A stretch of 64,000 nucleotides of DNA, taken from contig CM050656.1 of the NCBI GenBank assembly GCA_027574665.1, positions 5,827,001-5,891,000 of the forward strand, written 5' to 3'. The notes below the pieces were generated by a model. That model did no database searches. It was not told the origin of the DNA and was given only the letters and a program-made list of their open reading frames with translations. A program made the position numbers and the translations under genes. Shown piece by piece: positions 24,401-35,660 of this stretch (position 1 is its first letter; every line of letters begins with the position of its first letter). The stretch comes from Rhynochetos jubatus (lineage: Eukaryota; Chordata; Aves; Eurypygiformes; Rhynochetidae).

Positions 24401-27400
24401 ACAAATCAGTTCCTTAAGTTGATGTTGAAGTAGCTCCTAGGGGATGCAGAGGGATCAAGCATTATATATCTTCAGTATTTACTATTTGGCAAACAGAGTC
24501 AAGGCATCAGTCTAGCAGGATGTCCTACAGGGAGAGAAATACTGGGTAGATAATAGATGCTCTTATTTCTAAAAATCTGGCCTTTTCTCAAGGTTTCCTC
24601 TGGTGTCAGGCTGAGCAGGGAATGAGGGACTCAAGACCAGTATTTTCTAAACAAAAATACCTTGAAAGGCATTGTGATCTCAGCTTTTGAGTATTCTTTG
24701 TGGCTCTAAAAATAGTAATACATGGCCTATAAACCAAGTTGAGCATTTCAATGCAAAATCTAGGCCTTTAGCTTCGGCTTTTATAAGAACTGAGGAAATA
24801 TCACAATATGTGTGAACTTCAAATGCATTAGCTCTACAGCCAGCATAGGGACAAATAATTTGAGGTTCTGGGGCCTTTAATCCTTTCAAAAAAAGGATTG
24901 TAATTATAATCTAAGGAAATGATGAGTTTGGAAGGGAAAACTGTCTCTGCAATGGGGGGACTAGCCCTTTATAGCTCAGGATAGTAGTTTGAGAGGCTGT
25001 TAATTTAGTGAGGACATTTTCCCTGTCCCACTTATTCCGTGGATGAAAAGGGGAAGGTGAAAAAAATACTTGAAGATGTTGGAATAAGAGAAGGTGTAAG
25101 AAACCCACCCTTCTTCCTGTAAAGTCCTGGGATGAGGCAAGGCTCTTGTCCCTGATAGGTGTTCGGAGGAAAGACAACTTTTTCTCTGAACAAGTAACTG
25201 TTTGGGCCAGGGGATTGATTTGATTGGGTGAGGCTTCTGAAAGAACCTCGCCTTACAGATGCGTGCTTGGAATAGGTAATTTCTGACAGCTGGAGAAAAA
25301 GGTGAAGCAACAGCTCACAGGGCCACCTGAGCCTATGAGGAGGCAGGTCAGTATCGCTTTGTGAGAAGAGGGAAAAAGGCTGTTTCTAAATGTGAATAAA
25401 AGAAATGATATGCAGACCCCCAAAAGTTCTAGTCACCCATGTTTGCCCTCCTTTTCTTCCAAACCAACTGTAAACTGTAAGTCATCAGTTCTGTTCTCAC
25501 ATTTAAAACCATAGAGCACTGGAGAAGTAACTATCTCATCCTGGATTGAAGCTCTGTTTTGACTATGATAGTGTTGAAACTGCACCTGCTTATGGCACTG
25601 ATGGCTGTAACATCAAAATTATCTTTACCGACTGTGCTGTCCAGAAGCCAGCGTTGGCTGAGCCAGCAAAGATACTTCTGAGCTGACTACAAGGGCCTTT
25701 CTGTGAGCTTACAGTTGGCTTGCAACAGAACAGGCTGAGTAATCAGGCAATTACTGTTGAAATCAGAATCAGCCGCTTAAAGCCCATTTTGTTTTTGCAT
25801 TTCTGTTATGTTTGGAGTTCTTATGTGAGTGTAAAGATCTTGAATCATTTTCTAAGCCTGTGCATTCGAATTGATTGAATACTGGATGCTATAAAAACAA
25901 TTACTTCAGCACGGATACACTTACACAATTCCCTTCTAATTTTTGGTGACTGCATTCAGGCACTCCGGTAATCTTTGGTGAAAAATCATTGGACACAAAC
26001 AAGTTGTAACTTTTATCCCAGCTGGATAACTGAAGGAAATTATTGTCTTTGTGTAAGAAAGTGGCCCTCTTGATTAATATACCCAGCTCGTGCATGGCTG
26101 TGAAGAGACGGATTGCTTACCATGTCTAGGATTCTCTTAATTCATTACCACAGAGGATATTAGTCTTTTCCACCTGAGCTGCTGTGCTGTTAATCCAGGA
26201 TCTTTCACTGTACCTTTTACATCCTACTAAGTTTCACATGTGCAAAGCAGTTCTCAGAATGTGAAGCTATTCCTCTTGCTAGATAGAGGAACACATCCAT
26301 GTTAATATCCTTCATCCCTTTTGGGTATTTCCAAAAAAGTTAAACATTTTTAGAAACGTGTGTAGAGATGAAGGAAAATCCTAAGTAGTGAGTATTAATG
26401 ATGTGTAGTTCTTCCTTTTGTAGTCAGGCTGATGCAAAGCTTGCCATTTTAAGAGCGCTGTTGTAGCATTATCCATACCATTGGATGTCCCTTAGATCTG
26501 CACACAACATTCTAATTATTGATGTAATTTCACCACAAGTATAGAATGGGTTGCAGAATCTGGTGAACTCTGTATGAATGTTCATGTTGTCATCCACACA
26601 CTGCAGACAAAACCGCTAGCTGTCTTTTGGAGAAATCCATTGTTTCATCATTCATAATTGTACAGCACTTTCCAGAAATTTTCTCAGAAGCATCCCTCAT
26701 GAGTTTTAGAGCCATAATTTCCATTATCTCATGTTGAGTAACTGGATTTGTGAATTTGTCTTGAGTCATTTTCAGCTACTTTGAAATATGAGGAGCAGAT
26801 TCCATTTACAAACAAGACAGCTAAGATTGATTGCAACTTTATTCTTTGCTAAAGGGTGTATTTTCAGTTTCTTTAGTTTAGTGGTCTTGCAGTGCAAGCC
26901 TTTGTCAGGCAAGATAATATCTCCAACTTAGTATTTTCATAAGGATCTTCCTGTTTTCCTTTTTCGTTAGAAAGCATTGAAAATTTAGCGTTTCACACAC
27001 ATTTTTGTGGTCTTTTGAACAGTATCAGCTTCTTTGCAGTGATCTCAGATGGATTTTAAGATTGTTTTTTCTCCCAACTGGAAAACATGGATGGTATAAC
27101 AGCTTCATCTATGCAATTTGTCAAAAGTTCAGTTCAGTTTTTGGGTACAGGCTGCAACAGTAGAAACCACTTGTGCTGTGACCACCTTGAGAATTAGAGA
27201 ACTATTAAAAATCCTCAAATTAGGGAGCTCAGCACACAGTCAAATAAAGCAATTACATTGTTCTTGATAAGCTGTAGTTGGATTCTGCTGCAGACAATGT
27301 CAGGTACCGACACATATTGCTGAAAGTTTGGTTGGGTTTTTTTTCCTCTCACTTTTATTTCTTTTTTCCCCCCAGCAAATGGTAAGCTTTAAGTGGTTTT

Positions 27401-30400
27401 TATTTTGGCACCTGGAAGTTACGCTATCTAATTCTGTACTTTGTTTCATCACTGCTGACAAAGTGATATGGCACAATAGTAGGTTGTTTATCACTTAGGT
27501 AATCCTGTCTGGAAAAATGAAAGTTTTGTGTAGCTACTGTGGTGTTTGTAGAAGGAGAGGAACAATCCCTATCACAACAGAAAAATAAATCATATGTGAT
27601 GGGCTAGGAGGATTTTGGATTTTCCTCTGGCATAGAAAAAGTACATTTCAGAGAGGAGCAAGAAACCCTTTAACTTCATGGATGTGGGATTTCAAGCTGC
27701 AGAATGTCCACTACAAAATTATGGTCTCACTGTTGGATAGCTAGCTGTTCTCATGCAAAGATAATTCTTGGAACTTGGAGGCAGGAGAAGAGGAAAAAAT
27801 GGTCAGAGAAGAGGAAGCTGGCCAGACTTCTACCACACCTCCTTACACAGTGAGTATCCTTCTGAACAGTGAGAGACAGGCTATTTTTGAGGGAAGCAGG
27901 ACAATAGTGTAGAAGCAATGGGAGATATATAGCCAGGTAAATGCCAGCCAGGCTCAAATGGGAAGGCCATATTTGGTTATTCTTCCAGACAGAAAAAAAG
28001 CGGAACCTATAGACACCATTGTAGAAAAGGCCTGTGCACTCACAATGGTTGTCCAAGAGCCCCTTGGTTCTGTGGGAGAAGCAGCTGAGCCCGTTGAAGA
28101 CCTATGCATCTGAACTAAAGAAAACAGTAAGCTGCATATCCAGGGGACTGATCTTGGTAACTGTTAATTAATAGAAAAAAATGGTTTGTCAGCTGTCGTG
28201 CTCAAGCTGTCTCTCTCCACTCCCCTCCTCACTATTTCACATAGAAACAAGCGTCTACACCCATGGCATTGTATGCCTTAAAACCCAACACGTCAGGGCC
28301 TCTTGTAGCAGCACTGCTCATTCAGAGCAGAGAGATTCCGAGGGCCAGCTGTGAGAAAAATGCTTAGGCACCTAACATGCCTTTTTGGTAGAATTTAGGA
28401 GCTGATGCTAGAAGGCTTTGTTGGCTGACTGCTCAAGTGTTCAGAGCTTGGAATTAGAGAAAAGCCAGGAAGAAATGTGCTTTTGGAGTGCTTTCAGTGC
28501 ACTTTGACTCTTTTGAGGTACATAGTATCAATAATGCAAGCTGCAGAATTCTTCCTTAGAACTGACTATTCTATTGTAGGAACTTTTTCATGCCTTGAAG
28601 TGGCACATGCTGATCCCAGATGTTAGAAATAATCAAAGCAATGTGGCAGCTAGAAAACTTAGTATCAAAAAGCACAATCTAATCTGCATGTTAAGAACCT
28701 TTGGAAAATGCAGATTCAGGGAAAAAAGTTTAAATATATTGAGATGTAATTTGAAAAGTATAATTAAAAACAAGTAGAAATATGAAATTATTCATAGTAA
28801 AAAAAAGTAATGAGAGATGGATTTGTTTTATCTATTTAATGCAAAAAGTAGTATAGGTTAGATCCTAACTGTTTACTGGCTAAAACTTATCTTGAGAGGT
28901 ATGTGAGAAAATGAAGTACATGGTCCCTGAGGGGAAAAAGGCATAGGTGCAAGGCATTTTCAAGAAATATGTAAGAAGAAGGTGGAAGATATGAGTTGCT
29001 GTGTAGATTTTCTGTTAGACAGTCATGACATGCTTGGTACTACGTAGGGATCACTTTGTTCTGAGTTATCTCCCCTGTTACAAATAGATGCAAGGGTAAT
29101 GAGAGGAATGTTATCAATATGATATCCTTTTATGCATGTATGATATGAGAGGATGAGAAGGTAGTTTCTAGTGTCTGGTGTGCCAGCCTTGTTGAGGGAC
29201 ACCACCAGCAGAAAAAAAGAAGGGGTTTAGAAAGAGAAAAAATGCCTTCTCAACAATAATGTCGGTGACCACCGGTGTTCGTGAGGATGGAGTAACAAAT
29301 CCAGCAGTAAGCATCGTTTTGGAAACATGCAACATGTTCAACAGCCCCTCTGGTAGTAAGCCTCAGAGTTACCATGGAAAAATGCAAGATGTCTGAGAAC
29401 TAAAGGAAAGAAGTGCATCCCTTGAGCAAAGGGCATGTTCTGTGCTGACATAGCTCGCTGAAGTGGAGACACGCAGCATGAGAGAATTTGGTCTGTACAT
29501 ATTCAGTCCCCTATAGGAACACAGGTCTGCCGCTGTCTTTGACATAAATAACCCTGGCCCCTTTTAAAGAAATATTCTGGGGAGTAGAGTACAGGTCTGG
29601 GAGTCTGTGAGGAGCTTGTGTCAAATCACCCTTTATCTAAAGAGAATAGCCCATGTCCTTACTAGCTGCATTGTAATATCATCAGCCATGGGATGATTAT
29701 GTTTATGGTGCAGGTGCTGAAAGCTCAGTTTTAGCTAGCGTGTCTGTCATGACTTACATGAGACCCATGATCCTACAGCGATTGATCATATGGTGGCATT
29801 GTTGAAGTTGAAAATAGACCCTATTAAATGCAAACAAATAATATATTTTTCCCAGGTGTACTTGACAGGATTATTTTCCAGCAGAAAATTTCAACTCGGC
29901 ATTTTCTTTTTGCATTACATCATTCCATGATAAAGAAGAACACCAATCTGTATTTGTGGAGTATCTAGGTATCATAGGGGCTTAGGCCTTTGTTTAAAAG
30001 GAGATGCTGTAAGGAAGTCCTGTTCTTTTTTTCTTCTAGGTGTATGTCTCAGGAATACATTTTTAAGAAAAACTCCAGAGTCTGGGTTCAGAATTTTGTT
30101 TTTCTTGCTGTACTAAAGCCAAAGATAAGCCTCACCTAAAATTGTTCAGATGCTTTCAGGCTTCTGGAGAGTTGAGGTTTAGATCCCAGATTGAACTGAG
30201 GTCCATGCAAACCAAATCCTCTTGTTAGTCTTCCACAACACTGAGTGATTAGTAATGTTTTACTTCAAGATGAGGGCTTGAGCTCATGTAAGTGTGATTT
30301 AGAACATACCGCTTCCTTGGCGTGAGAGTTGGTACGTGACTGTGTGCCTGTTCCGTGTATGTTACAGTACAAAGTTAGGTGGGGTTTCAGAAACCCGCAG

Positions 30401-30710
30401 CCTTGATTTACAACCAGCACAGCCATTTAGTGCCATTGTCCTACAGTGTTTCCCCTAGATTTGACAGGTGAGTACAGGGATGTTTCTGTCAGTAAACATG
30501 GCTGCCACCCACACTGCTTTTAATAATAAGAATTTTGAAAGAATTTGGAGAGAGGGATTTTTTCCTGGTCTCTACGTAGCAAGGCACGAGACTTGACTGC
30601 AGCTTTACTTGTTAGGCGTAGGAGGCAGTGCCAGGCTACTTAGTATGAGATGATAGGCATGGATTTACCTGGGGAGGGGTGAGAGTAGAAAGTCTGTGTC
30701 TTAGCACCAT
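21450..30710. other. Unique non-coding sequence, 9.3 kb
   Basis: No transposon or confident exon was recognised. Points of interest are a 13-bp perfect inverted repeat with 52-bp spacing (22651-22663 and 22716-22728), and a T tract ending in TAG at 22900-22902 followed by about 210 bp of open frame (see findings). Three close G runs lie at 23812-23828. The words 'cttaggcacctaacatgcc' near 28362 recall the palindromic repeat at 8111 but are too decayed to call. Otherwise it is AT-rich, CpG-poor sequence with frequent stops. Confidence 0.5.
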
Positions 30711-30840
30711 GACATGACACAGTTGTGGCTGTCCCACACATGCAGCTAGATCAGCCCAAAGTGGGACCTAGACCTGACATGACACAGTTGTGGCTGTCCC
30801 ACACATGCAGCTAGATCAGCCCAAAGTGGGACCTAGACCT
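30711..30840 (+). repeat. Perfect 65-bp tandem duplication
   Basis: Two identical 65-bp units lie head to tail, 30711-30775 and 30776-30840, each starting 'gacatgacacagttgtggct' and ending 'gggacctagacct'. There is no mismatch between the copies, so the event is recent relative to the decayed repeats around it, or is an assembly artefact. Each unit holds a 7-bp inverted pair, GTCCCAC and GTGGGAC (30731-30737 with 30761-30767 in unit 1). The 5-bp word GACAT/GACAC is itself repeated at each unit start, a plausible microhomology for replication slippage. No open frame is conserved through the array. Confidence 0.97.
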
Positions 30841-32504
30841 GTTTAAGGGCAGAGAGAGCTTGTGAAGTTGTCACCTTTTGCCGTATTTAGGAAAACCTTA
30901 GAAACACATCTGCTGGGGAAGAATTGGATACAATTTATCCTGATTCGAGTCAGAGTTGTATACATAGCATCTGAGGGAGCCTTCTAATCTCTGTTCAGTG
31001 AGACTGATCATTTTGCTTGGTCCTCCCTGATGTATAAACACCTGTATTGAATTAAAGTCCAATATTCTGTATCTTATTGGAGCTGGGAGCAAATGCTGAA
31101 GGAAGAGCAGAAGAAAGGGGTGAGCATGTAATCAAACTTCCTGAGTATATTCTCCCAGACACTAATCATGTGCAGCCTAGGGACTTCTTTGATTACTACT
31201 CATGTCATTCTGTGTAATAGACTCTGACCAAGTTTACTATAACAATTTTTTATAATCACTTTTTGAACACATGCATTCACAATATTCACAATATCCTCTC
31301 ATGGTAAGTTTCATAACTATAGGTTAGTTAACCTCCTGACTAAAAGCTAACCCATTCTGATGATACAAACTCCCATGTGATGTTTTCATTTGGCACCTCC
31401 TCTGCTTTGCACCTTACAGGAGACTGAGTGGCATGGTCCATAATCCATGTGCTGCTTAGTATTATTTGACTGGTTGGATTGCACGATCTTTAAAGACATG
31501 TTAGAGAAGGAAAATTTTCATTTCTTGTCTTGAAGGACACTTGTCACAGGACTGAACGCAATTTGTTGGGTGCAGCACACACTTGAGTTTTACAGTATGA
31601 CCTTCAGGGTAGAATGAGAGTATTTTAAAAGACCATCTTGCTTCAGGGGAACCAAAATGGAGTGGGAAAGGGGGGAATCATTAAAAACATGAGTACTAAA
31701 TTGTTTATGTGCTGTGTTAGGTTCAGATATTTGTCCTAACATCTGGTTTCTCTACCACTTTCATCTTAAATCTAAGCTGGATTTTCTTAGTAAACAAGCA
31801 GTAAATTCATCACTATGAGCTTTCTAAAAAGCATTAGAAGTTATTTTAAAGATCTTTTTGGAGTTTTATTTTAATTGCACAATAAGCTTCCATTCATGAC
31901 TAAAGATGCCTGCTTGAGGCGTCAGTAACCATTTTTCTTTCCTGAATTTCAGGCATATTCTGTGAAATTGGACCAAAAAAAATCTATTAAATTAGATACA
32001 CCAATAGGAATTGATTTTTTGAAATAGAGAAAAAAGAAATTATTATTCTTTCTGATATTCATACAGCTGTGAATACATCTTGTTTCAATTTGTACCAAGT
32101 GGTGGGAAAACACTTTTTGAATGGTTCGAAAGCATTTAATAGTCCTGTGATGCACAGTTGATTTACAGCTGAGCTGTACTGGATTTCAGTGCCATGTGTC
32201 TGAAGGTTTGAAGGTATGATATGGAAAATTATTACCTTCCCTGTTATTCTGAGTAATTGCTCTCTAATGGACTCTTCCAGCTTTGAGACTGTTTTATTGC
32301 TTAAGGTAACTGTTAGCTGATGCCAGTTAATACAGCTGTGATTATACACAAGCTCCTGGGAGGATATTGTCTGTTCCCTAGGTGACAGCTCTCTGCTCTC
32401 TACCTCTGTTAGCTCTGCAATTGCTTTCTTAAAACAATTGTAAAACAGCTCAGAAAATTAAAAAGAAAAGCCCTTTCCTTGTAGGAGTGATAACTTAAAA
32501 TAGC
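30841..32504. other. Unique non-coding sequence
   Basis: No exon or transposon was recognised. A small 9-bp tandem doublet, ATTCACAAT twice, occurs near 31276-31293. A minus-strand open frame of 96 codons (32059-32349) has ordinary amino-acid composition but no recognisable family and no splice context. Confidence 0.5.
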
Positions 32505-32660
32505 AGGAAGGGGCTTGCCCAAGCTATTTGGACCATTGGTCCATCTAGTTCAGATTCCTGTCTTGGGCAGCAGTCCGTCCTGGGTGCTGCAGAGAAGGAG
32601 ATCCTAGAGCAGGGTAGTTATGGGGCAGTTTCTTTCTACCGAAGTTTTGTTGAACATCCT
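32505..32660 (-). repeat. Ancient CR1-like 3' end relic
   Basis: Read on the plus strand, the words 'ggaccattggtccatctag', 'ttcagattcctgtcttgggc', 'tgctgcagagaaggagatcc' and 'agttatggggcagtttcttt' follow in order. They match the complement of the 3' end of an old amniote CR1-type LINE that I know mainly from turtles and crocodilians, where the sense strand reads ...GGATACTGGGCTAGATGGACC.... The order and spacing of at least four blocks make chance unlikely, but the divergence is great. It is much older than the bird CR1 copies and carries no coding sequence. Confidence 0.55.
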
Positions 32661-35400
32661 CTTTTTATGGTATGAGGAGATGAGAATTGACTATTCCATC
32701 ATTGACTTTTTATACCATTCATAATGTAGCTGGTGTACCTCCTGTTTATCTGGTTTTGAGATCAAGTTCCATGTCTCTGCAGGATCTCTTAATCTGAGGT
32801 GCGTTCTCTGCTTTTGCTTACCTTTACTGCCAGTTTCTAGAGTTTCTAGAGTGACCCTTTTGGCTTGAGTGTTAACCGTATTCTTGATAAAAGGTAGCCA
32901 TTCATACATTAAACAAAGTTTTTTTGCTGTTTCAGTTTGTTCACTACCTTCAGGTGCTCTTCTGTTAAGTTTGTAGCATGGTGATGTGCCATCTGAGATG
33001 TCTTGTCGGTACCAATACGACTGATTATAGGTGTATGACAAAGGAATGGTTTTGGGGGGGGTGTCACAGTTTTCTCCTGAATGGAAGTAGATCCTGTTCA
33101 CCAGCCACAGATGTTAGAAAATCATGGGTGTGGCTTGTGGCACTGGCGGAGTACATGGGAATATTGTGTCTTGGATGAGCAAGTACTCATATGAATAGGT
33201 ACTCAGTAAAACATGCTTTTGTGTACTTATTCCATTCATACCTCATCTGCCCTGATCCTTGTATTTTCTTTCAGTCTGAGTGAAGAACCAGATTGTTTCA
33301 GGTTGAAACTTCTTAGGAAGAGAGAGGAAATAGTTTAAATAATTGAGAAATAAGGTAGCTACAGCTAGGCTATGAATTACTGAATATGGTGTCAAGTGCT
33401 GAAAGAAAGTAGGATAAACTGAGACTTCTAAAATCACACAGAAACATCTGGAAGAGGATTTCTTCATAAGGTGCTAGGCAGCTCTGAAGGGCAGGTGGCA
33501 GTGGAAATTTGTGGACATCAGCAGCAAGGTGAGCTCTGAAAATACTGCCATTTTCTCTGTCTCTTGGAATTTAAATGGTTTTGAGCTTGGCAAAAAAGAG
33601 TTCAAAGTGGCTTAACAATCACCTCAAAATACTGGTGACCACTGATTTCTAAGCAGAGGAGTTCAACTCTGCTCTGTGCTACCTAGCAGTTTTCCTCAAG
33701 CTGATGCAGAGGTTTCCAGAGGCTTGATGTATGTTGTACTCGTTTCTCATTGGTAAGCTCTTCATGGCAGGACATGGTCCATCCTTACAGAAATCACCTC
33801 AGCCTTTCTTCATCAAGTCGCTCTGTGGCTGCTCTTTGTTGCTCAGGTATGTCTGGACTCTATTCAGGAAAGAGGTAAGTTTCTTAGAAGACTGGCCCAA
33901 AGACAAGAGGTGGTCTTCTAGTTATTAATGAGCTGTGAGCTTGATTTGCTTATGAGATCATCACCTTCTTTCCAAAAACCTCTTCTGATTCATTTGAACA
34001 GACCTGAGAGTCTGATCATAGTACCACCTTCCTATTTGTCTTTTTTTGTTTAGGACTGTTTAGTGTGAAAGTAGTCCTGACCAAAACTCTCTGTGTAGAG
34101 CGTGCTGTGCTCGATGCAGTCAGGCTGTGGATTTCTTCCCTGGTTTGGTAAGAATGTGCAGTTACTGTGAGGCAGACCAGCTTGGGCTGGTGGTGCTGAG
34201 ATGTGGCTGGGTCATTCTTGTTCCAGGCATAAGACATTGCCTCCTGGATAATTTATTCTGCCTCAAGGGAATTCAGTGGCCTTACTGAGGGGACATAGAA
34301 GTGGTGTGCAGGTTGGGAAGGAAAGGAATTGGACTGCAAGTAGGGAGCTGCATCATGCTACATGACAAAAAGAGAGAAAATAATGATGTTTTGAAACAGG
34401 GTGATACACATCTACAGACTGATGCTGAGAACAGAGAGGAGTTTAGGGGGAGGGCAGGGGCTGTCACTGCATGATCCAAGCCATAGGAGACCTGTCTAGT
34501 CAACAGAGCAGTAAATCTGAGCTTTCCTGTGTGTATTTATTTTCACGTCACAATCTGTTTAAGCAAGAAAAGCACATTTTAATTGCACTCTAAACAAGGA
34601 TTTCTCCTTCAGCATTTTACAGCTGTTTCTTGTATGTAGTGCCAAGCCGATCTTGGTGAGATGTTCTAGGACAGCATGGACATGAGCCCAGTGGGCGGAT
34701 GTTTCTTCTGCTTTGTTTTCATTCACTGTTTCAAGGGGCAGTTGAGAGACTGTTTTGCTCCGTCTCAGTGGTTTATAATTCATGAAGCCCATTACAGCGT
34801 ACAGAACTGTACATCTGGCTTAGAAGCACTTTGGTGGCCCAAAGAATGTGCTCAGCAAGAAATAAGATGCTTTTTGTAATAAATGCTGCAGTCTGACTGG
34901 AATTAACTTCATTAAGACTAAAGAGCAAAGATAATAGATAAGATAGTGGCTGCTGGAAAGGTGATACCAGGAGCTGAGCTGAGTTACAATGCCTGTGACA
35001 TCTCAGAGCAATGTGAAATGCTTTGGGCTGTAAAGCTCTTGCATCCAGTTATAAGATACGTGTACAGTAGTAACCTACTGATTTGGGCCTGCTGTTGTTG
35101 GAGCTGACAGTGGTTTGGCTAAGTGCAGTGAGAGTTTGGATAACAAGAACAATGTGAGCAGAAGAAGGGCCCCTACCTGTAGTACAACTTTGTTAGAAAA
35201 CTTGAATTTCTGTATCTTCTCCATGGGTAGCTTTGAGGGGTCTTTTTTTTCTAGATTTTGATTTCAGAACACTTTCAAAACAGAAGTCAGATCCATTTTA
35301 CTGAAGCGCTGACATTGTGTCCAAGAGAAACTTTCCCATCAGGCTGTATGAAGTCTTGAAATAAGAAGAGACAGGAATTTGTACCGTGAAACTGAGCTGG
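32661..35400. other. Unique non-coding sequence
   Basis: Nothing confidently recognised. A 136-codon minus-strand frame (32691-33101) ends just upstream, in LINE sense, of the CR1-like relic. It does not resemble the C-terminus of CR1 ORF2. A doublet of TTTCTAGAG lies near 32833-32850. Weak resemblance to an SINE/LINE 3' end near 35015 ('gtgaaatgctttgggctgt') is not enough to call. Confidence 0.5.
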
Positions 35401-35660
35401 ATCCCGCAGTTGTGTTACCCAGGCTGAGTGCAGCACCTTTGCTGAGGAGCCCGTGGCTGGGAAGCCGTTGTACCCTCGGCAGCGATGCAGCCTGAGCAAG
35501 TCCGGCCTTGTGCTCCGTTTACATTGCGATGTCACCCACTAGAGGGATTTTTCACTTGCTCAGCTCCCTCTGCCTTCGTGCGCAGGCTGCTGGTAGCTGC
35601 AGCTGAGGCACAGGGAATGCTTCTCGTGTGTACAGCAGGTCGCGTGCCCTCCCACTTGTC
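35401..35660. promoter_or_regulatory. CpG-dense patch, possible small regulatory island
   Basis: These 260 bp contain 13 CpG, with 79 C and 76 G by hand count: about 60% GC and CpG observed/expected near 0.56. The core at 35451-35530 has 7 CpG in 80 bp (ratio near 0.9). That is just under formal CpG-island criteria but stands out sharply from the CpG-poor surroundings. Frames are open on both strands (35485-35688 plus, 35287-35535 minus), which is expected from high GC. A CTCF-like core lies inside. It could be a small promoter, an enhancer or an unrecognised exon. I see no TATA box or Kozak-supported frame that decides. Confidence 0.4.
35536..35546 (+). promoter_or_regulatory. CTCF-like core motif
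   Basis: CCACTAGAGGG matches the central part of the vertebrate CTCF consensus (CCASYAGRKGGC) except that the base after GGG is A and not C. The context is 'gtcacccactagagggattt', inside a CpG-dense patch, a common setting for CTCF. A single 11-bp match can arise by chance, so this is a candidate only. Confidence 0.3.

Noticed and set aside
28362..28412. Words CTTAGGCACCTAACATGCC and GAATTTAGGAGC recalling the palindromic repeat at 8111
   Set aside because: Arms no longer pair well and the match is too short to separate from chance.
32691..33101. 136-codon minus-strand frame placed where a CR1 ORF2 C-terminus could lie, upstream of the relic at 32505
   Set aside because: The translation shows no resemblance to the CR1 ORF2 C-terminus, so it is not evidence for an intact LINE.
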